Assembly: GCF_916619195.1 (NCBI RefSeq)
Contig: NZ_CAKAKL010000002.1
Span: forward strand, 1,056,001 to 1,120,000
DNA length: 64,000 nucleotides
Reading direction: 5' to 3'
Source of the DNA: Inquilinus sp. Marseille-Q2685
Lineage (GTDB): Bacteria > Pseudomonadota > Alphaproteobacteria > DSM-16000 > Inquilinaceae
Each line of letters opens with the position of its first letter. Position 1 is the first letter of the stretch. Under the pieces are notes generated by a model. The model had not been told where the DNA came from. It saw only the letters and a list, made by a program, of their open reading frames with translations, and did not search any database. Of this stretch, positions 9,220-17,573 are shown piece by piece. A program made the position numbers and the translations under genes.

Positions 9220-10233
9220 GTGAACACGTCCTTCGCTGCCCTTTCGATCGGCCTGGCCGCCCTCCTCGCCCCGTGCGTCGCCGCCCGGGCCAATGATTCG
9301 ACGGCGGAGCTGGCGGCCGGCGGGCTGGTGCTGACCAAGACCGCCGACATCGAGATGCGGTCCGAGGACCTGTATGTCTCGGCGGAGGAGATCCGGGTCA
9401 CCTACCGCTTCTTCAACCGGGCGGCGCAGGACCGGACGGTGACGGTCGCCTTCCCGATGCCGGACGTGACGCTCGACTTCATCGACGGCATGACCGCGGT
9501 GCCGCATCCCGGCACCGAGAACTTCCTGGATTTCTCGACCAAGGCCGACGGCAAGCCGGTGGCGACCGAGGTCGAGGTCAAGGCCTTCGGCAACGGCGTC
9601 GACCAGACGGCGCTGCTGCGCAGGCTGGGCGTGCCGCTGTATCCCGACGTCGATTACGACGGGCTGACCGGGCTGCCGAAGGCGCAGCGGGACGAGCTGA
9701 TCGCGCTCGGCCTCGCCGCCGTCAACGAGTTCGATTCCGGCCAGGGATGGGAGCAGCATGTGGTCCCGAGCTGGACGCTGAAGACCACCTACCACTTCCA
9801 GCAGACCTTTCCCGCCGGGCGCGAGGTGGTGATCGAGCATCGCTACACGCCCGCCACCGGGTCGAGCGTCGGGTCGGTGATCGGCTCGACCTACGCCGCC
9901 GGCAGCACGGAGTATGCGAAAGACCTGCGGACCTATTGCGTCGACCAGAACCTCCTCGCCGCGGTCAAGCGGGCGCAGGCCAAGGCGGGCCCGGACGGCA
10001 TGCCGTTCATGGAGCAGCGGGTCGCCTACATCCTGACCACCGGTGCCAACTGGGCGGCGCCGATCAAGGATTTCCGCCTGGTGGTCGACAAGGGCGACGC
10101 CCGGAACCTGGTCAGCTTCTGCGGCGACGGGGTGAAGAAGATCTCGCCGACCCAGTTCGAGGTCCGCAAGACCGATTTCACCCCCGACGCGGACCTCAAC
10201 GTGCTGATCCTGCGGCCGAGCCTGGCCCGGTGA
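9220..10233 (+). CDS. DUF4424 domain-containing exported protein
   Basis: A 337-residue secreted protein of unknown function. It begins with a signal peptide (NTSFAALSIGLAALLAPCVAARA, cleavage likely before NDSTAEL), followed by a domain that reads like DUF4424: TADIEMRSEDLYVSAEEIRVTYRFFN, then FPMPDVTLDFIDG, and a C-terminal GDGVKKISPTQFEVRKTDFTPDADLNVLIL. The frame is open another 99 codons upstream, but the GTG at 9220 is preceded by GGGAG at 7 bp and starts directly at the signal peptide. It is convergent with the metal-sensor operon at 10246. No enzymatic motif is visible. Confidence 0.82.
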   Translation: MNTSFAALSIGLAALLAPCVAARANDSTAELAAGGLVLTKTADIEMRSEDLYVSAEEIRVTYRFFNRAAQDRTVTVAFPMPDVTLDFIDGMTAVPHPGTENFLDFSTKADGKPVATEVEVKAFGNGVDQTALLRRLGVPLYPDVDYDGLTGLPKAQRDELIALGLAAVNEFDSGQGWEQHVVPSWTLKTTYHFQQTFPAGREVVIEHRYTPATGSSVGSVIGSTYAAGSTEYAKDLRTYCVDQNLLAAVKRAQAKAGPDGMPFMEQRVAYILTTGANWAAPIKDFRLVVDKGDARNLVSFCGDGVKKISPTQFEVRKTDFTPDADLNVLILRPSLAR

Positions 10234-10245
10234 GAGCCCGCAGAC

Positions 10246-10671
10246 CTACAGCCGCCAGAGCGCGCTGCGCCGTTCCAGAAGCTTCCGCCGCTGCTCGGCC
10301 GGCAGCTTGGGCATGATCTCGAGCGCCGTTCCCTCCACCACGTCGCGCAACTCCTTGAACTTGTCACGCACCGCCGCCAGCGCTGCCGCCGCCTTGTCGG
10401 GGTCGTAAGGATCGGCCGACAGCGCCTGGTTCGCCGACGAGCGCAGCCGGCGCATATCGTTCCAGATCGCGTCGGCCTCGGCCCGGCGCCGGTCGAGCAG
10501 TTGTCCCAGCGTGGCGCGGTCGGGCTCCGGCAGGGTCGCGACCGCCTCGGCCAGCGCCGACGGCCCGGACCGCGAATCCGATCGCCACAACCAGGTGCCG
10601 GTCACGCCGAGCAGCAGGAGGTTGAGCGCCAGCGAGGCGACGAACGCCCAGCGCCAGGTATTAGCCCGCAT
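10246..10671 (-). CDS. Periplasmic heavy-metal sensor (CnrX/CpxP-like)
   Basis: This 141-residue protein has one N-terminal membrane anchor (WAFVASLALNLLLLGVTGTWLW) and a helical periplasmic part with EPDRATLGQLLDRRRAEADAIW and a C-terminal LPAEQRRKLLERR, the pattern of the Metal_resist/CpxP-like family. In cnr/ncc-type systems such a protein senses divalent metals and works through an anti-sigma factor. It is the last gene of a four-gene minus-strand operon and follows the putative anti-sigma gene by 12 bp. It has almost no His or Cys, so strong transition-metal binding is uncertain and envelope-stress sensing is an alternative. Confidence 0.72.
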   Translation of the reverse strand: MRANTWRWAFVASLALNLLLLGVTGTWLWRSDSRSGPSALAEAVATLPEPDRATLGQLLDRRRAEADAIWNDMRRLRSSANQALSADPYDPDKAAAALAAVRDKFKELRDVVEGTALEIMPKLPAEQRRKLLERRSALWRL

Positions 10672-10683
10672 GTCTCACACTCT

Positions 10684-11097
10684 TCACGGCGTTCCTCCGA
10701 AGGGCGACACGTCGTCGGCCAGGGCATAGCCGAGGGTCGAGGACCAGTCGTCGTCGTTGGCCTGCACCGTCGGCACCATGGCGCCGAGATAGATGCCGAC
10801 CACCAGCGCCGCGGCGAAGGCCACGGCCGGCCGCCACGACAGGATCTCGGATATCCAGCGGCGCGGCCGCGGCGCCGCGTCGAGGATCCGGCCGAGCAGC
10901 GCCGCCGAGGGCGGAGCCACCCGCAGGTCGTTGAGGATCGCGGCCACCGCCCGGGCGTCGGCCATGGCGGATCGCGCCTCGTCCGAGGCCGCCAGCAGCG
11001 CCTCCGCACCGTCCTGGTCGGGCGCAGGCCATCGGTCGATCACCGGACCGTGCCGGTCGAGCAGATCGAGGAACCGATCGAGCATCATCTCGGCCAT
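10684..11097 (-). CDS. Putative anti-sigma factor, single-pass membrane protein
   Basis: A 137-residue protein with a cytoplasmic N-terminal segment of about 85 residues, one transmembrane helix (PAVAFAAALVVGIYLGAMV, about 89-107) and a short periplasmic tail ending DDVSPFGGTP. I see no HxxxCxxC zinc motif. The identification rests on topology and position: its ATG follows the ECF sigma stop by one base (TGA-C-ATG), the usual coupled arrangement of sigma and anti-sigma genes. It would hold the sigma factor inactive at the membrane until the neighbouring periplasmic sensor signals. Confidence 0.65.
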   Translation of the reverse strand: MAEMMLDRFLDLLDRHGPVIDRWPAPDQDGAEALLAASDEARSAMADARAVAAILNDLRVAPPSAALLGRILDAAPRPRRWISEILSWRPAVAFAAALVVGIYLGAMVPTVQANDDDWSSTLGYALADDVSPFGGTP

Positions 11098-11098
11098 G

Positions 11099-11659
11099 TC
11101 ACACCTCTCCCATCAGATCGGCCCGTTCCGCCGCCAGGGCCTGGCGGAGGGCGCGCCGGCCGCGCGCCAGGAGCGATTCGACAGCCTCGACTCCGACCCC
11201 GAGGGTCTCGCCGATCTCGCGGTTGCCCTGGCCCTCATAGTGGCTGAGCAGGATCGCCGCCCGTTGCCGCTCGGGCAGCTGGGCCAGCGCCTCGGCGACC
11301 CGGCGCGAGACCCGGGCACGCTGCAGCCCGGCCTCGGCGCCGGCACCGGGGTCCGGCGGCTCCGGCACCGCGTCGAGCGCGACCGAAGGCTGCCGCCGGA
11401 GCCGGTCGATCGCCCGGTTGTAGGTGACGCGGGTGAGCCAGGTCGAGACCGTGGCGCTGCCGTCCGGCCGCCAGCGCCCGGCTTCCTTCCACAGGGCCAG
11501 GAATGCGTCCTGGGCCACGTCCTCGGCATCGGCGCGGCTGCCCAGCATGCGCTGGGCGAAGGCGAGCAGGCGTCCGAGATGCCGGTCGACCAGGCGGCGG
11601 CAGGCGGCGGCGTCTCCCGCCGCCACCGCCGCCACCAGGGCATCGTCGCTCTCGGCCAC
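11099..11659 (-). CDS. ECF-type RNA polymerase sigma factor
   Basis: A 186-residue sigma-70 family protein with only regions 2 and 4. Region 2 contains the core-binding RADAEDVAQDAFLALWKEAGRW, and the -10-recognition part is STWLTRVTYNRAIDRLRR. Region 4 is LPERQRAAILLSHYEGQGNREIGETLGVGVEAVESLLARGRRALRQ with its helix-turn-helix. The start is a GTG 3 bp downstream of the EF-hand gene stop. It probably directs transcription of its own operon and of unknown targets in response to the signal sensed by the last two genes. Confidence 0.92.
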   Translation of the reverse strand: MAESDDALVAAVAAGDAAACRRLVDRHLGRLLAFAQRMLGSRADAEDVAQDAFLALWKEAGRWRPDGSATVSTWLTRVTYNRAIDRLRRQPSVALDAVPEPPDPGAGAEAGLQRARVSRRVAEALAQLPERQRAAILLSHYEGQGNREIGETLGVGVEAVESLLARGRRALRQALAAERADLMGEV

Positions 11660-11662
11660 GCT

Positions 11663-12079
11663 TCAGTTGCGGTGGGTCTTGAGGTCATCGATCGACAGAG
11701 CACCCGTCTTGCCGGTGTCGCGGCGGTCGAAGCGGGCCAGCGCCGGCGCCTCGAACTCGGCCGCGGTCACCTTGCCGTCCTTGTCGGCGTCGAGCTTGTC
11801 GAAACGCTGTTCCAGGCGGGGGCGGATCTGCGCGATCATGGCGTCGACATACTGCTCCTTGGTCAGCGCGCCGTCACCTGCCGCGTCGAGCGCCTTGAAC
11901 CGCGCCTCGGACCAGGCCTGGACCTCCGTCCGTTCGACCTTGCCATCCTTGTTGGTGTCGAGCTGGCGGAAGAAGCCGCCGCGCCAGCCGCCCTGGGGCG
12001 CCCCCTCCTGGGCGGCCGCCAGGGCCGTGCCGGCGACGAGGGCGAGCAGCGCGGAACCGACAATCCACTTCGTCTTCAT
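11663..12079 (-). CDS. Exported EF-hand calcium-binding protein
   Basis: This 138-residue protein starts with a signal peptide (MKTKWIVGSALLALVAGTALAAAQ). It has three recognisable EF-hand loops, DTNKDGKVERTE, DAAGDGALTKEQ and DADKDGKVTAAE, plus a fourth degenerate one, DTGKTGALSIDD. The start at 12079 is preferred to an ATG 27 bp upstream because it begins directly at the signal peptide. Being first gene of the sigma/anti-sigma/sensor operon, it may buffer or report calcium or another divalent metal in the periplasm; that role is inference. Confidence 0.85.
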   Translation of the reverse strand: MKTKWIVGSALLALVAGTALAAAQEGAPQGGWRGGFFRQLDTNKDGKVERTEVQAWSEARFKALDAAGDGALTKEQYVDAMIAQIRPRLEQRFDKLDADKDGKVTAAEFEAPALARFDRRDTGKTGALSIDDLKTHRN

Positions 12080-12235
12080 GATGCTCTCGACGTTGCGCAC
12101 CGCCATGGGTGCCTTATGGTCCCTTCACGACCCAGCCCTCCGCTTCCGTCGCAAGTCAGACCCGCAGGCGCTTGCGCGACCCCGGCACTTGGCCCACCTC
12201 TTGGGGCAGATGCCGATCCGCAACCGGGCGACGCC

Positions 12236-13117
12236 ATGGCCGAATTCACCCTCCTGGACCGCGATGTCCTGCGCCTGACGGGCGAGGACCGCGCCGCCTT
12301 CCTGCAGGGGCTGGTCTCCAACGACATGCGGAAGGTGGCGCCCGACCGCGCCGTCTTCGCCGCCTTCCTGACGCCGCAGGGCAAGTATCTGCACGATTTC
12401 CACGTGGTCGCGCTGGGCGATGCCTGGCTGATCGACTGCGAGGCCGGGCGCGGCGCCGACCTGTTCCGGCGGCTGCGGATGTATAAGCTGCGCTCCAAGG
12501 TCGAGCTGGCCGACGTCACCGCCGACTGGGCGGTGGCCGCGATCCCCGGCGAGGTCGGCACCGCGGCCCTCGGCCTGCCCGACGAACCGGGCGCCGCGCG
12601 AGCCCTGGCCGACGGCATCGCCCATGTCGATGCCCGGACGGCGGCGCTCGGCGCCCGGGCGCTGCTGCCGAAGGCGGCGGCGAAAGCAGCGCTGGAGGGC
12701 CTCGGCCTCACCGAGACCGGCCCCGAAACCTGGGATCGGCTTCGCCTGTCCCTCGGCGTGCCCGACGGCAGCCGCGACCTGGTGCCGGAGAAGACGGTGC
12801 TGCTGGAGGCGAACTACGATTCGCTGAACGCCATCGCCTGGGACAAGGGCTGCTACATGGGCCAGGAGCTGACCGCCCGCACCCGCTACCGCGGCCTGCT
12901 GAAGAAGCGGCTGGCGCCGGTGCTGCTGGACGGGCCGGCGCCGGAGCCCGGCACGCCGATCCTGCGCGACGGCCGCGAGGCCGGCGAGATGCGGTCGAGC
13001 CGCGACGGCATCGGCCTGGCGCTGCTGCGGCTGGAGGCGCTGGGGGGCGATGCCGGGCCGCTGCTGGCCGGCCAGACGCCGGTTCGGCCGACGTCGCCCG
13101 CCGGAAAGGCGGCCTGA
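12236..13117 (+). CDS. ygfZ: Folate-binding protein YgfZ (GcvT-like, iron-sulphur protein maintenance)
   Basis: A 293-residue member of the GcvT-related COG0354 family that uses tetrahydrofolate and supports assembly or repair of certain Fe-S enzymes. The diagnostic KGCYMGQELTARTRYRG signature is present (K-G-C-Y-x-G-Q-E), as is the N-terminal LTGEDRAAFLQGLVSNDM substrate-tunnel region. The ATG at 12236 is chosen because the family begins at MAEFTLLDRDVLRLTGEDR, although the frame is open far upstream through the antisense of the sigma operon. It is divergent from the EF-hand operon. Confidence 0.93.
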   Translation: MAEFTLLDRDVLRLTGEDRAAFLQGLVSNDMRKVAPDRAVFAAFLTPQGKYLHDFHVVALGDAWLIDCEAGRGADLFRRLRMYKLRSKVELADVTADWAVAAIPGEVGTAALGLPDEPGAARALADGIAHVDARTAALGARALLPKAAAKAALEGLGLTETGPETWDRLRLSLGVPDGSRDLVPEKTVLLEANYDSLNAIAWDKGCYMGQELTARTRYRGLLKKRLAPVLLDGPAPEPGTPILRDGREAGEMRSSRDGIGLALLRLEALGGDAGPLLAGQTPVRPTSPAGKAA

Positions 13118-13198
13118 CCCTCCGCGCGCTGGCGACTCACCCCCGCCGCATGGTTTCCTATCCCTTGCGGTGCATTCTCGCCGCGAGGGGGAGTGATC

Positions 13199-14017
13199 AT
13201 GCGCATCTTCGCTGCCATCGGCCTGCTGCTGTGGGCCGCCACCGCCGGTGCGGCCGAGCCGGCGCTCGACCTGACGATCGGCGGCGAGACCCGCCATTTC
13301 ACCCGCGACCAGCTGCTGGCCCGGCCCGACGCCACCACCATCGAGGTGACGAAGGACGCCATCTACGGCCGCGCCATGACCTATCGCGCCGTGCCGGTGG
13401 CAGGGCTGATCGCCGGGCTGACGCCACCGCCCGACACCGTGATCGAGGCGGTGGCGACGGACGGCTACGCGGCGCAGCTGCCGGTCGACCAGCTCCTCGG
13501 CACCGACCCGAAATCCGTGATCGCCTGGGTGGCGATCGAGCCGGCGGACGCCCCCTGGCCCGCCCTTCCGGACAAGACGGTCAGCGCCGGCACCTTCTAC
13601 CTGGTCTGGACCGGCGAGCAGGCGGCGACGGTGCGCAGCGAGCAGTGGCCCTACCAGATGGCCAGGCTGGCGACCCAGCCTTCCCCCGCCGCGCGCTGGC
13701 CCGAGCTGGCGGTCGACCCGGCCCTGCCGGCGGCCGACCCGATCCGCAGCGGGCAGACGCTGTTCGTCACCCAGTGCCTGGTCTGCCACAAGCTGAACGG
13801 CGCCGGGTCGGCCGAGGTCGGGCCGGACCTGAACCGGCCGATGAACCCGACCGAATACCTGGCGCCGGCGGCGCTGCACGCGCTGATCCGCGACCCGGCC
13901 TCGGTGCGCGACTGGCCGGACCGCAAGATGCAGGGCTTCACGCCGGAGCAGATGAGCGACCGCGAGATCGAGCAGGTCATCGCCTATCTCCGCCACATGG
14001 CAGGCCGAAAGGGCTGA
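13199..14017 (+). CDS. Exported c-type cytochrome with molybdopterin-domain-like N-terminus
   Basis: The 272-residue product has a signal peptide (MRIFAAIGLLLWAATAGAAE), a middle domain of about 150 residues and a C-terminal class I cytochrome c domain. The haem site is CLVCHKLNG (CxxCH). A candidate axial methionine is in DRKMQGF, and the final helix is SDREIEQVIAYLRHM. The middle part (TRDQLLARPDATTIEV, TYRAVPVAGLI, GYAAQLPVDQL) resembles the sulphite-oxidase-like molybdopterin-binding fold but has no obvious cofactor cysteine. The ATG at 13199 has GAGGGGGAG 5 bp upstream. It is likely a periplasmic electron carrier; the partner is unknown. Confidence 0.78.
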   Translation: MRIFAAIGLLLWAATAGAAEPALDLTIGGETRHFTRDQLLARPDATTIEVTKDAIYGRAMTYRAVPVAGLIAGLTPPPDTVIEAVATDGYAAQLPVDQLLGTDPKSVIAWVAIEPADAPWPALPDKTVSAGTFYLVWTGEQAATVRSEQWPYQMARLATQPSPAARWPELAVDPALPAADPIRSGQTLFVTQCLVCHKLNGAGSAEVGPDLNRPMNPTEYLAPAALHALIRDPASVRDWPDRKMQGFTPEQMSDREIEQVIAYLRHMAGRKG

Positions 14018-14091
14018 GGCCCCTTCCCCGTTTCCGCCGGCACCGGATCTGCTCTAGGGTCGTGCCAGCGATTTCGAGAGGATTCTCCCCC

Positions 14092-15480
14092 GTGAGCACG
14101 CTCGACCAGGTCCTGTCGGCGATCGACGCCGGCCTCGATTCCAGCCTCGACCGGCTGATGGCCTTCCTGCGCCAGCCCAGCATCTCGACCGACCCCGCCT
14201 ACAAGGAGCAGTGCCGCGCCGCCGCCGAGTGGCTGGCCGGCAGCCTGGGCGAGATCGGCTTCGCCGCCGAGGTCCGGCCGACTCCGGGCCATCCGATGGT
14301 GGTCGGCCACGCGCCCGGCGCCGGGGCCGACCCGTCGGTGCTGTTCTACGGCCATTACGACGTGCAGCCGATCGACCCGCTGGAGCTGTGGGACCACCCG
14401 CCCTTCGAGCCGCGGATCGAGACCGGCGCCGACGGGGTGAAGCGCATCCACGCCCGCGGCGCCTCGGACGACAAGGGCCAGTTGCTGACCTTCCTCGAGG
14501 CCTGCCGCGCCTGGAAGACAGTCACCGGCTCCCTGCCCCTGCCGGTCACCGTGTTCTGCGAGGGCGAGGAGGAATCCGGCAGCCCCAGCCTGAACCCGTT
14601 CCTGGAGGCCAACCGCGAGGAGCTGTCGAAGGACATCGCGCTGGTCTGCGACACCGGCATGTGGGACCCGAAGACCCCGGCGATCACCACCAGCCTGCGC
14701 GGCATGGTGTATGAGCAGGTGACGATCACCGCGGCCAACCGCGACCTGCATTCCGGCATGTATGGTGGCTCGGCCCGCAACCCGATCCACGTCCTGACGA
14801 AGATCCTGGCGGCGCTGCACGACGAGGACGGCCGCATCGCCATCCCCGGCTTCTACGACGGCGTGCCCGAGACCCCGACCCAACTGAAGGCGCAGTGGCA
14901 GTCGATGGGCTTCGACGAGGCCGCCTTCCTGGGCCAGATCGGCCTGTCGATCCCGGCCGGGGAGCGCGACCGGACGACGCTGGAGCGCCTTTGGGCGCGG
15001 CCGACCTGCGACGTCAACGGCATCTGGGGCGGCTACACCGGCGAGGGCAGCAAGACCGTGATCGCCGCCAAGGCGTCGGCCAAGGTGTCGTTCCGGCTGG
15101 TCGGCGACCAGGATCCGGTCAAGGTCCGCGACGCCTTCTACGCCTTCGTCCGCGCCCGCCTGCCGGCGGATTGCACGGCGGAGTTCCAGTCGGAGAAGGG
15201 CAGCCCGGCGCTGGCGCTGGCGATCGACAGCCCGGCCCTGACCCGCGCCCGGGCCGCGCTGCAAGAGGAATGGGGCCGCCCGGCGGCGCTGGCCGGATGC
15301 GGCGGCTCGATCCCCGTTGTCGGGTCGTTCAAGCGCCTGCTGGGCATGGATTCGCTGCTGGTCGGCTTCGCGCTGGAGGACGACCGGGTGCACAGCCCGA
15401 ACGAGAAATACGACCTGACCAGCTTCCACAAGGGCATCCGCTCCTGGGCCCGGATCCTGGCGGCACTGGCGGAGAAGTAG
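14092..15480 (+). CDS. M20-family dipeptidase / metallopeptidase
   Basis: A 462-residue zinc hydrolase of the M20 family, probably a dipeptidase. Metal ligands and catalytic residues are in order: H88 and D90 in FYGHYDVQP, D126-D127 in ASDDKGQ, the general-base region EGEEE at 157-161, CDTG with the next Asp, and a late His in DDRVHSPNEKYD. The central lid/dimerisation domain contains RDLHSGMYGGS. The GTG start at 14092 follows a GAGAGGA site. It is the last plus-strand gene before a convergent acetyltransferase gene 4 bp away. The substrate is not known. Confidence 0.9.
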   Translation: MSTLDQVLSAIDAGLDSSLDRLMAFLRQPSISTDPAYKEQCRAAAEWLAGSLGEIGFAAEVRPTPGHPMVVGHAPGAGADPSVLFYGHYDVQPIDPLELWDHPPFEPRIETGADGVKRIHARGASDDKGQLLTFLEACRAWKTVTGSLPLPVTVFCEGEEESGSPSLNPFLEANREELSKDIALVCDTGMWDPKTPAITTSLRGMVYEQVTITAANRDLHSGMYGGSARNPIHVLTKILAALHDEDGRIAIPGFYDGVPETPTQLKAQWQSMGFDEAAFLGQIGLSIPAGERDRTTLERLWARPTCDVNGIWGGYTGEGSKTVIAAKASAKVSFRLVGDQDPVKVRDAFYAFVRARLPADCTAEFQSEKGSPALALAIDSPALTRARAALQEEWGRPAALAGCGGSIPVVGSFKRLLGMDSLLVGFALEDDRVHSPNEKYDLTSFHKGIRSWARILAALAEK

Positions 15481-15484
15481 GCCC

Positions 15485-16315
15485 TTACCCCAGGTGGAAG
15501 CTGGCCATGGCGGCGATGCGTCCCCGGTCGCTCGGGTGGCGGTCGCCGCCGCGGCGCATGTGGCGCAGCCGCCGCAGCTCCGGCACCCCGCTGCGGCGCA
15601 GATGGTCGAGCATCGCGGCATGGCTGGAGGGCACGGTGATCGTCATCGGCCCCGCCGGCGCGAGAGCGGAGAGCGCCGCGACCAGGGCCGCCGCGGCCTC
15701 CTGGTCCTCGGCCGCAACCGGGCCGACCCGGTCCGGGTGGCGCAGCCCATAGCCGATCAGCCGCCCGTCGCGGCGGCAGACCATGCCGATCGGATGCTCC
15801 CGAAAGAGTGCGGAGAGCCCGGTCGTGCGGTCGGCGCCGAACACCGCCGCGTCATAGGCCGCGACCGCCGGCAGGTCGGCCTCCGCCATCGGCGCCAGGC
15901 CGGGCACCGGCGGCGCCTCGACCGGCCCTTTCGCCTCCAGCACCACCGAGGCGTCGACATCGATGAAGCCGAGCTTCTCGTACAGCGGCGCGCCGGAGGG
16001 CGAGGCGTCGAGCAGGATCACGCGGCCGGCCGGCACCGGGGCCAGCGCCGCCTCGACGATGCGGCGGCCGAGGCCGCGCCCCTGCATCGCCGGATCGGTG
16101 CCGACGATGCCGAGATAGGCCACCCGGCCATAATCGACCACCGCCGCGGCGGCACGCAGCGCGCCGTCGGCCTCCAGCACATGGATCGCGGCGTTGGGCA
16201 TGCGAGACAACCGGGCCACGACCGGCCCGAAGCGCGGATTGCCGAAGGCCGCGCCCAGCAGCGCCGCCAGCGCCTCAGCCTCCTCCGGCCGCATCCGGCG
16301 GCAGACCGGCGTCAT
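15485..16315 (-). CDS. GNAT-family N-acetyltransferase with two GNAT-like halves
   Basis: A 276-residue protein. The N-terminal half (1-130) is a standard GNAT domain with IVGTDPAMQGRGLGRRIVEAAL carrying the acetyl-CoA pyrophosphate loop Q-x-x-G-x-G, then ASPSGAPLYEKLGF. The C-terminal half (145-276) looks like a second, weaker GNAT-type fold (ADLPAVAAYDAAVFGADR ... IGYGLRHPDRVGPV). Its ATG overlaps the stop of the EamA gene (ATGA), implying translational coupling. The acceptor substrate is unknown. Confidence 0.85.
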   Translation of the reverse strand: MTPVCRRMRPEEAEALAALLGAAFGNPRFGPVVARLSRMPNAAIHVLEADGALRAAAAVVDYGRVAYLGIVGTDPAMQGRGLGRRIVEAALAPVPAGRVILLDASPSGAPLYEKLGFIDVDASVVLEAKGPVEAPPVPGLAPMAEADLPAVAAYDAAVFGADRTTGLSALFREHPIGMVCRRDGRLIGYGLRHPDRVGPVAAEDQEAAAALVAALSALAPAGPMTITVPSSHAAMLDHLRRSGVPELRRLRHMRRGGDRHPSDRGRIAAMASFHLG

Positions 16316-16743
16316 CCGACCGCCACCAGCACGGCGCCGCCGCCGATCAGCGCGACGCCCAGCCAAGCGATCCCGGACAGCGACTCGCCCAGGAAGACCG
16401 CGCCGAACACCGCCACCAGCACGACGCTGAGCTTGTCGATCGGCGCCACCTGCCCCGCCTGGCCGAGCTTGAGCGCCCGGAAATAGCAGAGCCAGGAGGC
16501 GCCGGTCGCCAGGCCCGACAGCACCAGGAACAGCCAGGTCCGGCCGGAGATCGAGGAGGTCGGCTGGAACTGCCCGGTGGCGGCGACGATGCCGCCGATC
16601 GCCAGCAGGATGACGATGGTGCGGATGAAGGTGGCGAGGTCGGAGTTGATCGCCTCGATCCCGATCTTGGCGAAGATCGCGGTCAGGGCGGCGAAGACGG
16701 CGGAGAGCAGCGCCCAGAGCTGCCAGGAGGAGAGGAGGTTCAT
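16312..16743 (-). CDS. Small EamA/DMT-type membrane transporter
   Basis: A 143-residue, very hydrophobic protein with about five membrane segments (WALLSAVFAALTAIFAKIGI, FIRTIVILLAIGGIVAATG, WLFLVLSGLATGASWLCYFRAL, LSVVLVAVFGAVFLGE, IAWLGVALIGGGAVLVAVG). It corresponds to a single EamA domain, half the usual 10-helix DMT size, so it should work as a dimer. It is coupled to the downstream acetyltransferase by an ATGA overlap. The cargo is unknown. Confidence 0.85.
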   Translation of the reverse strand: MNLLSSWQLWALLSAVFAALTAIFAKIGIEAINSDLATFIRTIVILLAIGGIVAATGQFQPTSSISGRTWLFLVLSGLATGASWLCYFRALKLGQAGQVAPIDKLSVVLVAVFGAVFLGESLSGIAWLGVALIGGGAVLVAVG

Positions 16744-16879
16744 GCGGGTCGACTCGGCTTGCAGGAGCACCACGCCACCTTGGCCCCGATCCCGAGCGCA
16801 GCGGAAGGGGCCGCGGCGACGCGCCAGCCATGGGACGGCGGCGCATGATGCTTGCAGGCGCCGGATCGGGTGGTTATTT

Positions 16880-16897
16880 TCAAAGCATGGACTTTGA
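16880..16897. promoter_or_regulatory. Dyad overlapping the SufR-like start codon, candidate operator
   Basis: TCAAAG-CATGGA-CTTTGA is a perfect 6-bp inverted repeat with a 6-bp spacer. It sits across the start codon (ATG at 16887) of the SufR-like regulator in the AT-richest spot of the neighbourhood. It could be an autoregulatory site. Confidence 0.4.
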
Positions 16898-17573
16898 CAA
16901 TGATCTTTCCCGGGGGCCGGTGACGGCAGCGGAGCGGCTGCTCCTGCTGCTGAAGACGCGCGGCAGCCAGAGCGCCGCGGCACTCGGCGCCGCGCTCGGC
17001 ACCACCGGAGAGGCGGCGCGCCAGCAGCTGGTCAAGCTGGCCGAGGGCGGGCTGGTCGAGTCCGCGCCGCAGCGCGCCGGAGTCGGCCGGCCGGTCCAGC
17101 TCTGGTCCCTCACCGCCGCCGGCCATGCCCGGTTCCCCGACGGCCATGCCGAGATGGTGGCCGGGCTGATCGCCGGCGTCCGGCGCGAGCTGGGCGACGC
17201 CGCGCTCGACCGCCTGATCGCCGCGCGCGAGGCCGAGACCTTCGCCCGCTATGCGGACGCCGTGGCCGGCGCGACGACGCTGCGCGACCGCATCGCCACC
17301 CTGGCTGGCCTTCGCACCCGCGAGGGCTACATGGCTGGGTGGGAGGAAGACGAAAACGGCTTCCTTCTGGTCGAGAATCATTGTCCGATCTGCGCCGCGG
17401 CGGCGGCCTGCCAGGGCTTCTGCCGCTCCGAGCTCGACTTGTTCCGCCGCGTGCTCGGGCCGGAGGCCCGGGTGGAGCGCACGGAGCACATCCAGGCGGG
17501 GGCGCGCCGTTGCGCCTACCGCATCCTTCCGCAACCAAGCCGATCAGAAAGTGAGCACCACCATGGCGTTTGA
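16887..17573 (+). CDS. SufR-like winged-helix regulator with C-terminal cysteine cluster
   Basis: A 228-residue COG2345-type transcription regulator. Residues 12-90 form a winged helix (AAERLLLLLKTRGSQSAAALGAALG, TTGEAARQQLVKLAEGGLVE, GVGRPVQLWSLTAAGHARFP). The C-terminal part carries a cysteine cluster, ENHCPICAAAAACQGFCRSEL followed by GARRCAYRI, as in Fe-S sensing SufR proteins. The ATG at 16887 has only a weak ribosome-binding site. The stop overlaps the start of sodB by 11 bp, so the regulator and iron superoxide dismutase are translated from one message. Redox or iron sensing is the likely input. Confidence 0.82.
   Translation: MDFDNDLSRGPVTAAERLLLLLKTRGSQSAAALGAALGTTGEAARQQLVKLAEGGLVESAPQRAGVGRPVQLWSLTAAGHARFPDGHAEMVAGLIAGVRRELGDAALDRLIAAREAETFARYADAVAGATTLRDRIATLAGLRTREGYMAGWEEDENGFLLVENHCPICAAAAACQGFCRSELDLFRRVLGPEARVERTEHIQAGARRCAYRILPQPSRSESEHHHGV

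Noticed and set aside
9020-9223. 67-codon frame with GGGGAT before its ATG
   Set aside because: Product has no recognisable family and shadow-like composition, and its end runs into the start of the DUF4424 gene. Kept only as a remark in the intergenic entry.
12125-13996. Long minus-strand frame opposite ygfZ and the cytochrome gene
   Set aside because: No family features; the plus-strand genes have clear motifs and ribosome-binding sites.
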